From positions 248,001 to 312,000 of the forward strand of contig CABUKU010000002.1 of NCBI GenBank assembly GCA_902492205.1: DNA of 64,000 nucleotides. Direction: 5' to 3'. A program made the position numbers and the translations under genes. The notes below the pieces were generated by a model. It was given only the letters and a program-made list of their open reading frames with translations, was not told the origin of the DNA and did not search any database. This DNA comes from an uncultured Bacteroides sp. GTDB taxonomy: Bacteria; Bacteroidota; Bacteroidia; Bacteroidales; Bacteroidaceae. Of this stretch, positions 17,327 through 24,757 are shown in pieces; the stretch's first letter is position 1; every line of letters begins with the position of its first letter.

Positions 17327-18436
17327 ATGCCTATGCAAATTACAGATATAAATATTGACATAATTTGGTTGATTTCCAGTTTTATCATAGCCTTTTACAT
17401 TGAAAGTTTTGTGATTCCACGCATCATACTAATATCTATGAAAAAACATTTGTTTGATATACCAAACAAACGTAAGTCACACATAGACAGCATTTCGCGA
17501 TTAGGTGGCAGCAGCTTTCTACCTGTTATTTCTTTCACATTCTTCTTTACTTTCACCCTGTGGCTTGTTACTTCGGAGATAAATGAAATAACATCCGATT
17601 TCTTTATTCCCATTGTCACCATGATATGCGGTTCCACCCTTTTATTTCTGCTCGGCATAAAAGATGATTTAATAGGAGTCAAATACTCCCATAAACTCAG
17701 AATACAGCTATTAGCGGCAATCTGCCTTGTGCTTGGAGGAACCTACCTCAACAATTTCTACGGTTTGCTGGGCATAGATGCAATTCCCGCACCGGTTGGA
17801 ATCCCCTTCACCATATTTATAGTAACCTTCTTTATCAATGCATTCAATTTCATTGACGGAGTAGACGGACTTGCCTCAGGCATCGCTTTTCTTTCATTCC
17901 TGACGTTCGGATTCTGTTTCACTTTCGAACATGAATATGCCTATAGCAGCCTCGCCTTTGCGGGAGCAGGAACCCTCTTACCGTTCATGCGTTACAACAT
18001 GTCGCCCTCCCTGCGTAAAATCTTCATGGGAGACACCGGTTCGCTCACTTTGGGATTACTGCTTTCTTTCCTCGCATTGCGCTACGCCATGCACACTGAT
18101 TGTAGAACCGGCATTCTTCCCTATCCGTTTGCAGTGGCATGGGCTCCGTTGTTCCTACCCATGTTTGACGCAACACGGGTGATACTCATGCGCCTGACAG
18201 AAAAGAAATCTCCTTTTGCCCCCGACAGGAAACACATACATCATAAATTGCTGGATTGCGGATATTCACATCGCAAAACCACTTTTATCCTACTCACAGC
18301 CACCCTTACTTTCATTGCAGGGAATGCCATTTTATCCTGTTTCGCAAATATCAGCCTGATTCTCTGTGCCGACCTCATTGCCGCCACACTGCTGAATCAC
18401 ACATTGAATAAGTTAAGACAAAGCAAAAACAAATAA
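17327..18436 (+). CDS. undecaprenyl-phosphate sugar-1-phosphate transferase (WecA/MraY-like)
   Basis: This 369-residue polytopic protein has about ten or eleven hydrophobic segments. It would start repeat-unit synthesis by moving a HexNAc-1-phosphate from a UDP-sugar to undecaprenyl phosphate at the inner membrane. Family motifs are DIPNKRKSHIDSISRLGG (residues about 45-62), the GIKDDLIGVKY acidic motif, NAFNFIDGVDGLASG and the cytoplasmic HIHHKLLDCGYSHRKT loop (HxxHH-type). It is the first gene after the invertible segment, and the fused transferase/export gene follows 15 bases later. An alternative start at 17333 would remove two residues. Confidence 0.93.
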   Translation: MPMQITDINIDIIWLISSFIIAFYIESFVIPRIILISMKKHLFDIPNKRKSHIDSISRLGGSSFLPVISFTFFFTFTLWLVTSEINEITSDFFIPIVTMICGSTLLFLLGIKDDLIGVKYSHKLRIQLLAAICLVLGGTYLNNFYGLLGIDAIPAPVGIPFTIFIVTFFINAFNFIDGVDGLASGIAFLSFLTFGFCFTFEHEYAYSSLAFAGAGTLLPFMRYNMSPSLRKIFMGDTGSLTLGLLLSFLALRYAMHTDCRTGILPYPFAVAWAPLFLPMFDATRVILMRLTEKKSPFAPDRKHIHHKLLDCGYSHRKTTFILLTATLTFIAGNAILSCFANISLILCADLIAATLLNHTLNKLRQSKNK

Positions 18437-18451
18437 ACCGGTCAAAACGCC

Positions 18452-19969
18452 ATGACAAATACCATTACATTGAAAGACTACCACATAACGGCAAACTACG
18501 AATTGCAACAATTACCGGTACAGCAAACCGTTATCAATACAATAAATCCCCATTCGTGGGTATGTGCCGAGAAAGACAGCCTGTTCAAAGAAGCCCTTCT
18601 CCATAGCGACATACTCCTGCCCGATGGCGTAGGCATTGTGTGGGCGGCACGCCTGTTGAGCAAGTGCAGCATTCCCAAAATCGCAGGGTTCGACTTCCAC
18701 CGCATGGTGCTCGAAACATTGAACAACACGGGAGGAAGTGTCTTTTATCTGGGTTCCACCATTGATACGCTCTACAAAATCAAGCAACGCATACACAAAG
18801 AATATCCCGGTATCCGCCGGATAGGAACATACAGCCCGCCCTACAAGACCTCATTCAGCAAAGAAGACAATACCCGGATGGAAAAAATCATCAATGATTT
18901 TCACCCCGATGTGCTGTTTGTGGGACTGACTGCCCCAAAACAGGAAAAATGGATAGAGTGTTGTAAGACACGACTCAATGCAAATCTGATTTCGGGCATA
19001 GGAGCCGTGTTCGATTTCTATGCCGAAACCACTCCCCGTCCTCCGCGCTGGATGATAAATTGCGGAATGGAATGGCTGGGCAGACTGCTGAAAGAACCGA
19101 AAAGAATGTGGAAAAGGAATTTTGTTTCTACTCCCTTATTTCTGAAAGACATAATTAAACTAAAAATAAAAAATGCATTTATGAAAATACCCGGAAAAGT
19201 ACTGATATGGGCAATCATCGCCCTATTGGCAACCTCATGCACCTCTTATAAGAAAATACCCTATCTGCAACACACATCGGAAACGGCAAACGCACCGGCG
19301 CCGAGCTTGTATGACGCACGCATACAGCCGAAAGACCTGTTATCTATCATTGTCAGCACTCAGGATCCCGAAGTGGCTGCCCCTTTCAATCTCACCGTGC
19401 CGAACAAACAAGACTTCACAAAAAACCTCACCACACAAGCGGTTTTGCAAGATTATCTGGTAGACAATGCAGGTTGCGTTGAGTTCCCCGTTCTAGGCAA
19501 ACTGCATTTGGGAGGAATGACGAAGGGAGAAGCCGAAAGCTTCATCAAAGACAAACTGAAAACTTACATCAAAGAAGAACCGATAGTGACGGTGCGCATG
19601 ACGAACTACAAAATAGCCGTTATCGGCGAAGTGGCACGTCCCGGAAGTTTCACCGTGAGCAATGAGAAAGTGAATATTTTCGAAGCCCTTGCCATGGCAG
19701 GAGACCTCACCATCTATGGCAAAAGAGACAACGTGAAACTGCTGCGGGAAAAAAGCAACGGCGAGAAAGACATTGTTCCCATCGACCTTACCGACACGGG
19801 CATCATCCATTCACCATACTATTACCTGCAACAAAACGACATTCTCTATGTGGAACCGAACAAGGCAAAAGCGAAGAACTCCGATATAGGAAGCAGCACA
19901 TCCATCTGGATTTCTTCCATATCCATCATTGTATCCGTTGCCAGTCTGTTAGTGAATGTACTAAGGTAA
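18452..19969 (+). CDS. fusion of WecG/TagA/CpsF glycosyltransferase and OPX polysaccharide-export lipoprotein
   Basis: One open frame of 505 codons joins two proteins that belong in different compartments. Residues 1-240 are a WecG/TagA/CpsF (GT26) transferase (LLPDGVGIVWAARLL, VFYLGSTIDTLYKIK, VLFVGLTAPKQEKWIE, GIGAVFDFYAE, PPRWM). Residue 244 is a Met at 19181 that begins a lipoprotein signal (LIWAIIALLATSC, Cys263) and a Wza-type export domain: poly-export region (IQPKDLLSIIVSTQDPE) and SLBB-like repeats (VAVIGEVARPGSF-like). Independent translation from 19181 is likely for the export lipoprotein; the absence of a stop between the two makes the full frame a real or accidental fusion. Confidence 0.88.
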   Translation: MTNTITLKDYHITANYELQQLPVQQTVINTINPHSWVCAEKDSLFKEALLHSDILLPDGVGIVWAARLLSKCSIPKIAGFDFHRMVLETLNNTGGSVFYLGSTIDTLYKIKQRIHKEYPGIRRIGTYSPPYKTSFSKEDNTRMEKIINDFHPDVLFVGLTAPKQEKWIECCKTRLNANLISGIGAVFDFYAETTPRPPRWMINCGMEWLGRLLKEPKRMWKRNFVSTPLFLKDIIKLKIKNAFMKIPGKVLIWAIIALLATSCTSYKKIPYLQHTSETANAPAPSLYDARIQPKDLLSIIVSTQDPEVAAPFNLTVPNKQDFTKNLTTQAVLQDYLVDNAGCVEFPVLGKLHLGGMTKGEAESFIKDKLKTYIKEEPIVTVRMTNYKIAVIGEVARPGSFTVSNEKVNIFEALAMAGDLTIYGKRDNVKLLREKSNGEKDIVPIDLTDTGIIHSPYYYLQQNDILYVEPNKAKAKNSDIGSSTSIWISSISIIVSVASLLVNVLR

Positions 19970-19980
19970 AAAAACAAAAC

Positions 19981-20117
19981 TCCCCTCCTTATCGAGGAGG
20001 GGCTGGGGGTGGTGGTAGACAACAAATACCAATAATTATTAACCCTGGTAGTGTATGTATCTAAATAAGTATTTAGTTCCTACCACCACCCCTAACCCCT
20101 CCTCAACAAGGAAGGGA
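19981..20117. repeat. REP/BIME-like palindromic repeat, copy B
   Basis: The left arm is a CCCCTCCTTATCGAGGAGGGG hairpin followed by CTGGGGGTGGTGGTAG. The right arm is CTACCACCACCCCTAACC followed by the partner hairpin, degraded by AAGG. It fills the gap between the export gene and the kinase gene. Confidence 0.78.
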
Positions 20118-20149
20118 AAAAGAAGAAAAACAAGAAATCAAAGCAACCC

Positions 20150-22528
20150 ATGAAAGAAAATTTATACGACGAACTGTTCGAAGAAAACAAAGAAAACAAT
20201 AAAGAAAACCTGCAGGAAACACTGCTGAAATACCTTGCGCACTGGCAGTGGTTTGCCTTGTCGGTAATCCTCTGCCTCACCTGCACATGGTTTTACCTGC
20301 GCTATGCCACCCGGGTATATGAAATCACCGCCACCGTGATGATAAACGATGAAAAAAAGGGAGGAAGAAACACGGCATCGCCCGCACTCGAAGAATTGGG
20401 ATTCATGAGCAGCGGAGGAAACATCGACAATGAAATAGAAATCCTGAAATCGAAATCACTGATACAGAATGTCGTATCGGAGCTCAACCTCTATGCCGCT
20501 TATCTCACCAAAGGCAGAATAGGTGAAAGAGATCTCTACACAGACAGCCCGGTCATTGCGGAAATGAATCCCGAAGATCTGCATCGGCTTCGTGAACCCA
20601 TAGAGTTGGAAGCGGAAGATTTGGGACAAGGCAAGTACCGCATCAACGGAGAAGAAATGACACTCCCCGCCACCCTGCACACCCCACAGGGAGATGTTCA
20701 AATCTCCGCACGCCCCGAAGTGCAACCATTGCCGGGACAGATCATCTATATCACCCTCTCGCGCCCTATCAATACGGCAAAAGGATACCTCGGCGCACTC
20801 ACTGTGGAAGCTACCTCCAAAACAACTTCCATCGCACTGATTACACTGAAAAACAGTAACCCGAAAAGGGGGGAGGATTTCATAAACAAACTTGTGGAAC
20901 TCTACAACCGCGATGCCAACAACGACAAGAACCTCGTGGCACAGAAAACAGCCGGATTCATTGACGAACGCATCGACATCATCAACCGGGAGTTGGACAG
21001 TACGGAAAAAAAACTTGAAAACTTCAAAAGGGATGCCGGGCTGACCGATATAAGTACAGATGCCCAACTCTTTTTGCAAGAGAACTCCGAATACGAAAAG
21101 AAAAGCGCGGAAAACAACATGCAGATAAATCTGGTGGAGTACCTGAAAGAATACATCGAAAAAAACGAAAACAAATACAATGTCATTCCTGCCAACGTGG
21201 GACTGACGGACATTCCCCTGAGCGGACTGATAAAACAATATAACGAACAGGTATTGGAATACGAACGGCTGAAACGCGGCACATATGCCGGAAACCCCGC
21301 ATTGAAGCAAGCCGAAAACAGCCTCGATGCCATGCACGCCACACTCGGCACCTCCATAAACAGCCTGCACAAAGGATTACTTATCACCCGTGCAGACCTT
21401 GCCCGCCAAACCGGGAAATACTCCGGACGCATCCGCAAAGCCCCCGAACAGGAAAGGGAGCTTGCAGGCATCGCACGGCAACAAAGCATAAAGTCGGGGC
21501 TGTTCCTGATGCTGCTGCAAAAACGTGAAGAAAACGCCATCACCCTCGCCACAACGGTAGACAATGCAAGGATAGTGGATGCTCCGATAGCAGGTGACCG
21601 TCCTGTGTCGCCCCAATCAATTATTTGCTGGTTGATAGCCCTTATACTCGGATTCGTTATTCCTGTGGTGTATATCTACATTGCCGAATTGCTCCGTTTC
21701 AAAATATCCGGCAGGGAAGATGTGGAGAAGCTCACCCCGGCTCCCATAACGGGAGAAATACCTTTCCGTGAAAATAAGGATAAAGAAGAAAACGACATTG
21801 CCGTGAAAGAGAACGACAACAACCTGATGTCGGAAGTATTCCGCAGCTTGCGCACCAATCTTCAATTCATACTCGGAAACGAAGGAAAGAAAGTGATACT
21901 TGTCACCTCCACCTCACCCGGTGAAGGCAAAACCACCATTGCAGCCAATTTGGGCATGAGCCTTGCCTTGCTGGGCAAGAAAGTGCTCATCATCGGCTTG
22001 GATATACGCAAGCCACGACTTGCCGAAGCATTCGGCATTCACGAAGCGGAAAACAGAAAAGGAATAACAGCCTACCTCTCCAACCCGGAAGACATCGAAC
22101 CGGATGAACTGATACTCCCTTCCGGCAAATCCGGGCTTCTTTCCCTGCTCCCGGCAGGAGCCATTCCCCCCAACCCTGCCGAACTGCTTTCGCGCGAAAG
22201 TCTCGGCAAAATAATCGGCAAGCTCCGTTCACGCTACGATTATATCCTGATAGACTCCGCCCCGGTAGGTTCTGTTACCGACACGCTCATTATTGCACAT
22301 CATGCCGATGTCACCCTTTACGTGTGCCGTGCCGGATACACATTCAAATCTGCTTTCGGGTTAGTCAACGAATTGGAGAAGAAAGGAAAATTGCCGCATC
22401 TGTCACTCGTCATCAATGCCGTAAAAATGAAAGTCGGCAGATATGGATACGGAAAATACGGATACGGCCACAAGTATGGCTATGGTTATGGCTACGGATA
22501 TGGAAATGAAAACAGGAATAAAAAGTAA
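20150..22528 (+). CDS. wzc: Wzc-like polysaccharide co-polymerase and BY tyrosine kinase
   Basis: This 792-residue protein combines a Wzz chain-length domain with a cytoplasmic bacterial tyrosine kinase. TM1 lies at about 34-51, a periplasmic Wzz/GNVR region with coiled coil at about 265-440, TM2 at about 491-513, and the BY-kinase at about 550-760 with Walker A TSTSPGEGKTTIAAN (587-600), Walker A' VLIIGLDIRKPRL (612-624) and Walker B YDYILIDSAP (696-705). The tail at 764-785 is an unusual glycine/tyrosine repeat (YGYGKYGYG...), giving many autophosphorylation sites. It should pair with the export lipoprotein encoded just upstream to control chain length and export. Confidence 0.95.
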   Translation: MKENLYDELFEENKENNKENLQETLLKYLAHWQWFALSVILCLTCTWFYLRYATRVYEITATVMINDEKKGGRNTASPALEELGFMSSGGNIDNEIEILKSKSLIQNVVSELNLYAAYLTKGRIGERDLYTDSPVIAEMNPEDLHRLREPIELEAEDLGQGKYRINGEEMTLPATLHTPQGDVQISARPEVQPLPGQIIYITLSRPINTAKGYLGALTVEATSKTTSIALITLKNSNPKRGEDFINKLVELYNRDANNDKNLVAQKTAGFIDERIDIINRELDSTEKKLENFKRDAGLTDISTDAQLFLQENSEYEKKSAENNMQINLVEYLKEYIEKNENKYNVIPANVGLTDIPLSGLIKQYNEQVLEYERLKRGTYAGNPALKQAENSLDAMHATLGTSINSLHKGLLITRADLARQTGKYSGRIRKAPEQERELAGIARQQSIKSGLFLMLLQKREENAITLATTVDNARIVDAPIAGDRPVSPQSIICWLIALILGFVIPVVYIYIAELLRFKISGREDVEKLTPAPITGEIPFRENKDKEENDIAVKENDNNLMSEVFRSLRTNLQFILGNEGKKVILVTSTSPGEGKTTIAANLGMSLALLGKKVLIIGLDIRKPRLAEAFGIHEAENRKGITAYLSNPEDIEPDELILPSGKSGLLSLLPAGAIPPNPAELLSRESLGKIIGKLRSRYDYILIDSAPVGSVTDTLIIAHHADVTLYVCRAGYTFKSAFGLVNELEKKGKLPHLSLVINAVKMKVGRYGYGKYGYGHKYGYGYGYGYGNENRNKK

Positions 22529-22586
22529 AACAGACAAAGAAATAATATAAATATTTATAAAATAATATTTTATTACATATAAACAC

Positions 22587-22632
22587 CTATAAAAAGCCCG
22601 TAATTTTCTCAAAAATGAAAAATTTACGGGCT
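22587..22632 (-). terminator. hairpin terminator downstream of the amidase gene
   Basis: AGCCCGTAA (22595-22603) pairs with TTACGGGCT (22624-22632), extended by a TTTTC/GAAAA pairing. On the minus strand it is followed by TTTTTAT. It may also stop wzc transcription from the other side. Confidence 0.6.
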
Positions 22633-22669
22633 GAAGATGTTTTGACTCAAATATTATTGTAAATTATTA

Positions 22670-23164
22670 TCATATTACCGTAGGGACAGATTCCAAACCC
22701 GCCCCCACCACATCAAAGCAAGGACATTGCTTAATCCACTCTTCCGGCTCAATCTCCCCGTTCCCGTTCAGGTCGGGGCTGAGGTCACGATGCCCGCACA
22801 CCCGCGCGCCGGGAAAATCTTTCAGCAACGCAAGCACCAGCACCCTGAGGGAATGTTTCTGCCATTCCGTCCGCGTATCCTTAGGCGCTCCGTTTACATC
22901 CAACCCACCTTCATAACAAATACCTATGCTGTGAGCATTATACCCCTTCGCATGCGCTCCGATTTTCTCTATCGGCCGTGTGCCTTTGATGTACCCGTTC
23001 TTACGGATGTAGAAATGGTAGCCTGCTCCGTCAAATCCTCTGTTACGGTGAGCCGTTTCAAGATCATGCTCCGTGAAGCAACGGTCTTCCCGTGTGGCGG
23101 AGCAGTGAATCACAATCAAATTCACCTTTCTCACTTCTTTCCTCCTTCCCTGCTGCCACTGCAA
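22670..23164 (-). CDS. N-acetylmuramoyl-L-alanine amidase (Amidase_2/PGRP fold)
   Basis: This 164-residue zinc amidase cleaves the bond between MurNAc and the peptide stem. Zinc-ligand contexts are visible: LIVIHCSATRE (His), GAHAKGYNAHSIGICYEG (His region), and the C-terminal CGHRDLSPDLNGNGEIEPEEWIKQCPCFDV with the final His/Cys ligand and a conserved acidic EF-hand-like loop. There is no signal peptide; translation may start at a GTG about 13 codons inside (VNLIVIHCSATRE). Similar enzymes occur in phages and in Bacteroides capsule-associated cassettes. It is on the opposite strand to wzc, downstream of the HU-like gene. Confidence 0.9.
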   Translation of the reverse strand: MQWQQGRRKEVRKVNLIVIHCSATREDRCFTEHDLETAHRNRGFDGAGYHFYIRKNGYIKGTRPIEKIGAHAKGYNAHSIGICYEGGLDVNGAPKDTRTEWQKHSLRVLVLALLKDFPGARVCGHRDLSPDLNGNGEIEPEEWIKQCPCFDVVGAGLESVPTVI

Positions 23165-23249
23165 TCGAATACCCGGATAATAATCTTCAAAACAAAAATG
23201 ATTTTCTTAATTACTTTCATACGATTCTTTTTATTTTTAGTATTTATAA

Positions 23250-23272
23250 CTCCCCTCCTTATGGAGGGGAAA
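23250..23272. repeat. single REP hairpin, copy D
   Basis: CTCCCCTCCTTATGGAGGGG is a lone half of the paired palindromes at 16.27, 19.98 and 23.89 kb. It lies between the HU-like gene and the amidase gene. Confidence 0.7.
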
Positions 23273-23278
23273 AAGAGA

Positions 23279-23695
23279 CTATTCCTCCTCCTTTTTCTTC
23301 TTCACCGGCAACTGCGGCACATGCGTATAACTCAGCCTGCCCATCAGTTCCACCAAAGCCGCTCCGGGACGGAATGCCAGCTTCGTCCCTTTCACCAGCG
23401 ACACATTAAATGCCTCCTCCGAAACCGCCGGATGACTTGATACCATTACCTGAAAACTGCCGAAATTGCCAAGGCGCACGATTTTTCCCTCCGCAAGCAG
23501 ATCTTCCATCACATCCACCACCGCATAGAGCGATGCCGAAATATCCGCCTGTGTCACCGTACGGCCTTTTGCCGCAATTCTGCACAAAGTATCGAAATTT
23601 GCCTCACCGTCTGCCTGCGCATGTGCATACCACTTGGCGGGTGCTTCCGGATTAGTGGGATTCTTTCTCTTTACTGCCGAAATTGGTACTGCCAT
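23279..23695 (-). CDS. HU-like DNA-binding protein (HU_rel family)
   Basis: I chose Met at 23695 (MAVPISAVKRKNPTNPEAP), giving 138 residues, because the sequence upstream of it is not family-like. The protein matches the Bacteroides-specific HU-related family: a preceding N-terminal strand, then helix-rich dimer core, GNFGSFQVMVSSHPA as the beta-arm region, and a tail ending KKKKEEE. It is larger than canonical HU (about 90 residues). Its role in this cassette is unknown; it may package DNA or act as a local regulator. A -7-like TATCTTCG on the minus strand at 23746-23753 fits its promoter. Confidence 0.87.
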   Translation of the reverse strand: MAVPISAVKRKNPTNPEAPAKWYAHAQADGEANFDTLCRIAAKGRTVTQADISASLYAVVDVMEDLLAEGKIVRLGNFGSFQVMVSSHPAVSEEAFNVSLVKGTKLAFRPGAALVELMGRLSYTHVPQLPVKKKKEEE

Positions 23696-23846
23696 AATCT
23701 TTTCCTTTCTTTTTAAATAAGTACTGTTTGTCACTATTGACACTGCGAAGATAACACCCCGCCACACCCGCTTCCACCCTTGCGGATGCTGCATGTTTTT
23801 AGATGTATTTACATGTATTTACACCATAAGCGTTAACTTAACGCCT

Positions 23847-24073
23847 CCCCTCCTTATTGAGCTACTCTTTCTACACATCGTTTCTTTTCCTTTTCCCCTC
23901 CTTATTGAGGAGGGGTTAGGGGTGGTGGTAGATAATAAATACCTATTTGAGGGTGTTTTAAAGGTATCCTTTCCTACCACCACCCCCTGCCCCTCCTCAA
24001 TAAGGAGGGGAGATAAGAGATAAAACCTTATGTTAAAAAGATGTGTAGAAAGAGCAGCTTATTAAGGAGGGGA
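23847..24073. repeat. nested REP/BIME-like palindrome, copy C
   Basis: An inner paired palindrome (23892-24011) of the same type as copies A and B lies inside an outer inverted repeat. The outer arms are CTCCTTATTGAGCTACTC... (23850-23879) and its near reverse complement around 24040-24070, each carrying the TCTTTCTACACATC element. The rest of the 476-base gap 23696-24171 shows only candidate promoters (TATCTTCG at 23746-23753 leftward; TATCTTTA at 24134-24141 rightward). Confidence 0.75.
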
Positions 24074-24171
24074 AAATGGAATTTACACCCACTTAAAAAC
24101 ATGGCAAAACTTGCATACCACGCTGATTTTCATTATCTTTACAGGATAAACAACATAAAAGAACAAATCAA

Positions 24172-24399
24172 ATGAACGAAGAAGATCCATTTATCCTCCG
24201 CCCCTATACCAAAGCAGAGCTGGCACACCTTTACAACCCCGGCATGCCGCTTGTTTCCGCCCTCAGAAAGCTGCGGGAGTGGGTGAAAGGAAACAATATG
24301 CTCACCGAAGAACTGCGTGCCTGCGGAGCAAAAACAAGAGACAGGGGATATACCCGCCACCAAGTGAGAATCATTACGAAATATCTGGGAGAACCTTGA
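24172..24399 (+). CDS. DUF4248 domain-containing small protein
   Basis: This 75-residue protein matches the DUF4248 family found near Bacteroides capsule loci (FILRPYTKAELAHLYNPGMPL ... ALRKLREWVKGN ... YTRHQVRIITKYLGEP). The TKAELA-LY-P and TRHQV segments resemble a small winged-helix or helix-turn-helix DNA-binding fold, but no function is established. It is transcribed opposite to the HU-like, amidase and VirE-N/DUF3987 genes on either side. A -7-like TATCTTTA sits 30 bases upstream. Confidence 0.85.
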   Translation: MNEEDPFILRPYTKAELAHLYNPGMPLVSALRKLREWVKGNNMLTEELRACGAKTRDRGYTRHQVRIITKYLGEP

Positions 24400-24496
24400 A
24401 CGAACGTTAAAAACAAATTTCCGCTTGATGATTTCAAACAAAAGAGCTGCATTTGTGTACACAATAAGGTACAAAACAATCTAAATATACATTATT

Positions 24497-24622
24497 ATGA
24501 TAGTCATCAGCAGCAGAGAATTCAGGGAAAATCAAAAAAAGTATTTTGATCTGGCCCAAATACAGAGAGTAATCATCAAGCGGAAGAACCAATTTCTGGA
24601 GCTGGTTTCCCACGGACTATGA
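24497..24622 (+). pseudogene. truncated Phd/YefM-type antitoxin remnant
   Basis: A 41-codon frame begins MIVISSREFRENQKKYFDLA, the N-terminal DNA-binding signature of Phd/YefM antitoxins, then diverges and stops after QRVIIKRKNQFLELVSHGL. Intact family members have about 80-90 residues including a toxin-binding C-terminus. No toxin gene follows, so this is probably a relic of a type II toxin-antitoxin unit. In the gap 24400-24757 the only other item is the palindromic repeat at 24646-24712. Confidence 0.65.
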
Positions 24623-24645
24623 AATTTGAAATAGAAAAATCCATT

Positions 24646-24712
24646 GCCCGATAAAAAAAATCCATTCGCCAATGGATTTCTTTTATCGGCGAATGGATTT
24701 TATTTATTGGCG
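24646..24712. repeat. ATCCATT(G/C)GCC palindromic repeat cluster
   Basis: Tandem short palindromes built from AATCCATT-CGCC-AATGGATT and TCGGCGAATGGATT with related variants lie just downstream of the VirE-N/DUF3987 stop. They may form a transcription terminator for it. A related hairpin occurs at 53699-53760. Confidence 0.6.
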
Positions 24713-24757
24713 TATGGACTCCCCGGCATCAGGGTTCACCACCACACCCCTGCACCC

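Noticed and set aside
20456..21564. Long minus-strand frames (304 and 220 codons) opposite wzc
   Set aside because: They lie entirely within the well-supported Wzc-like gene, are Cys/Phe/Ser-rich and have no motif; codon-pattern shadows.
24040..24073. Possible insertion-sequence end or CRISPR repeat
   Set aside because: Only two inverted arms exist, no transposase or spacer series is present, and the sequence belongs to the nested palindrome.
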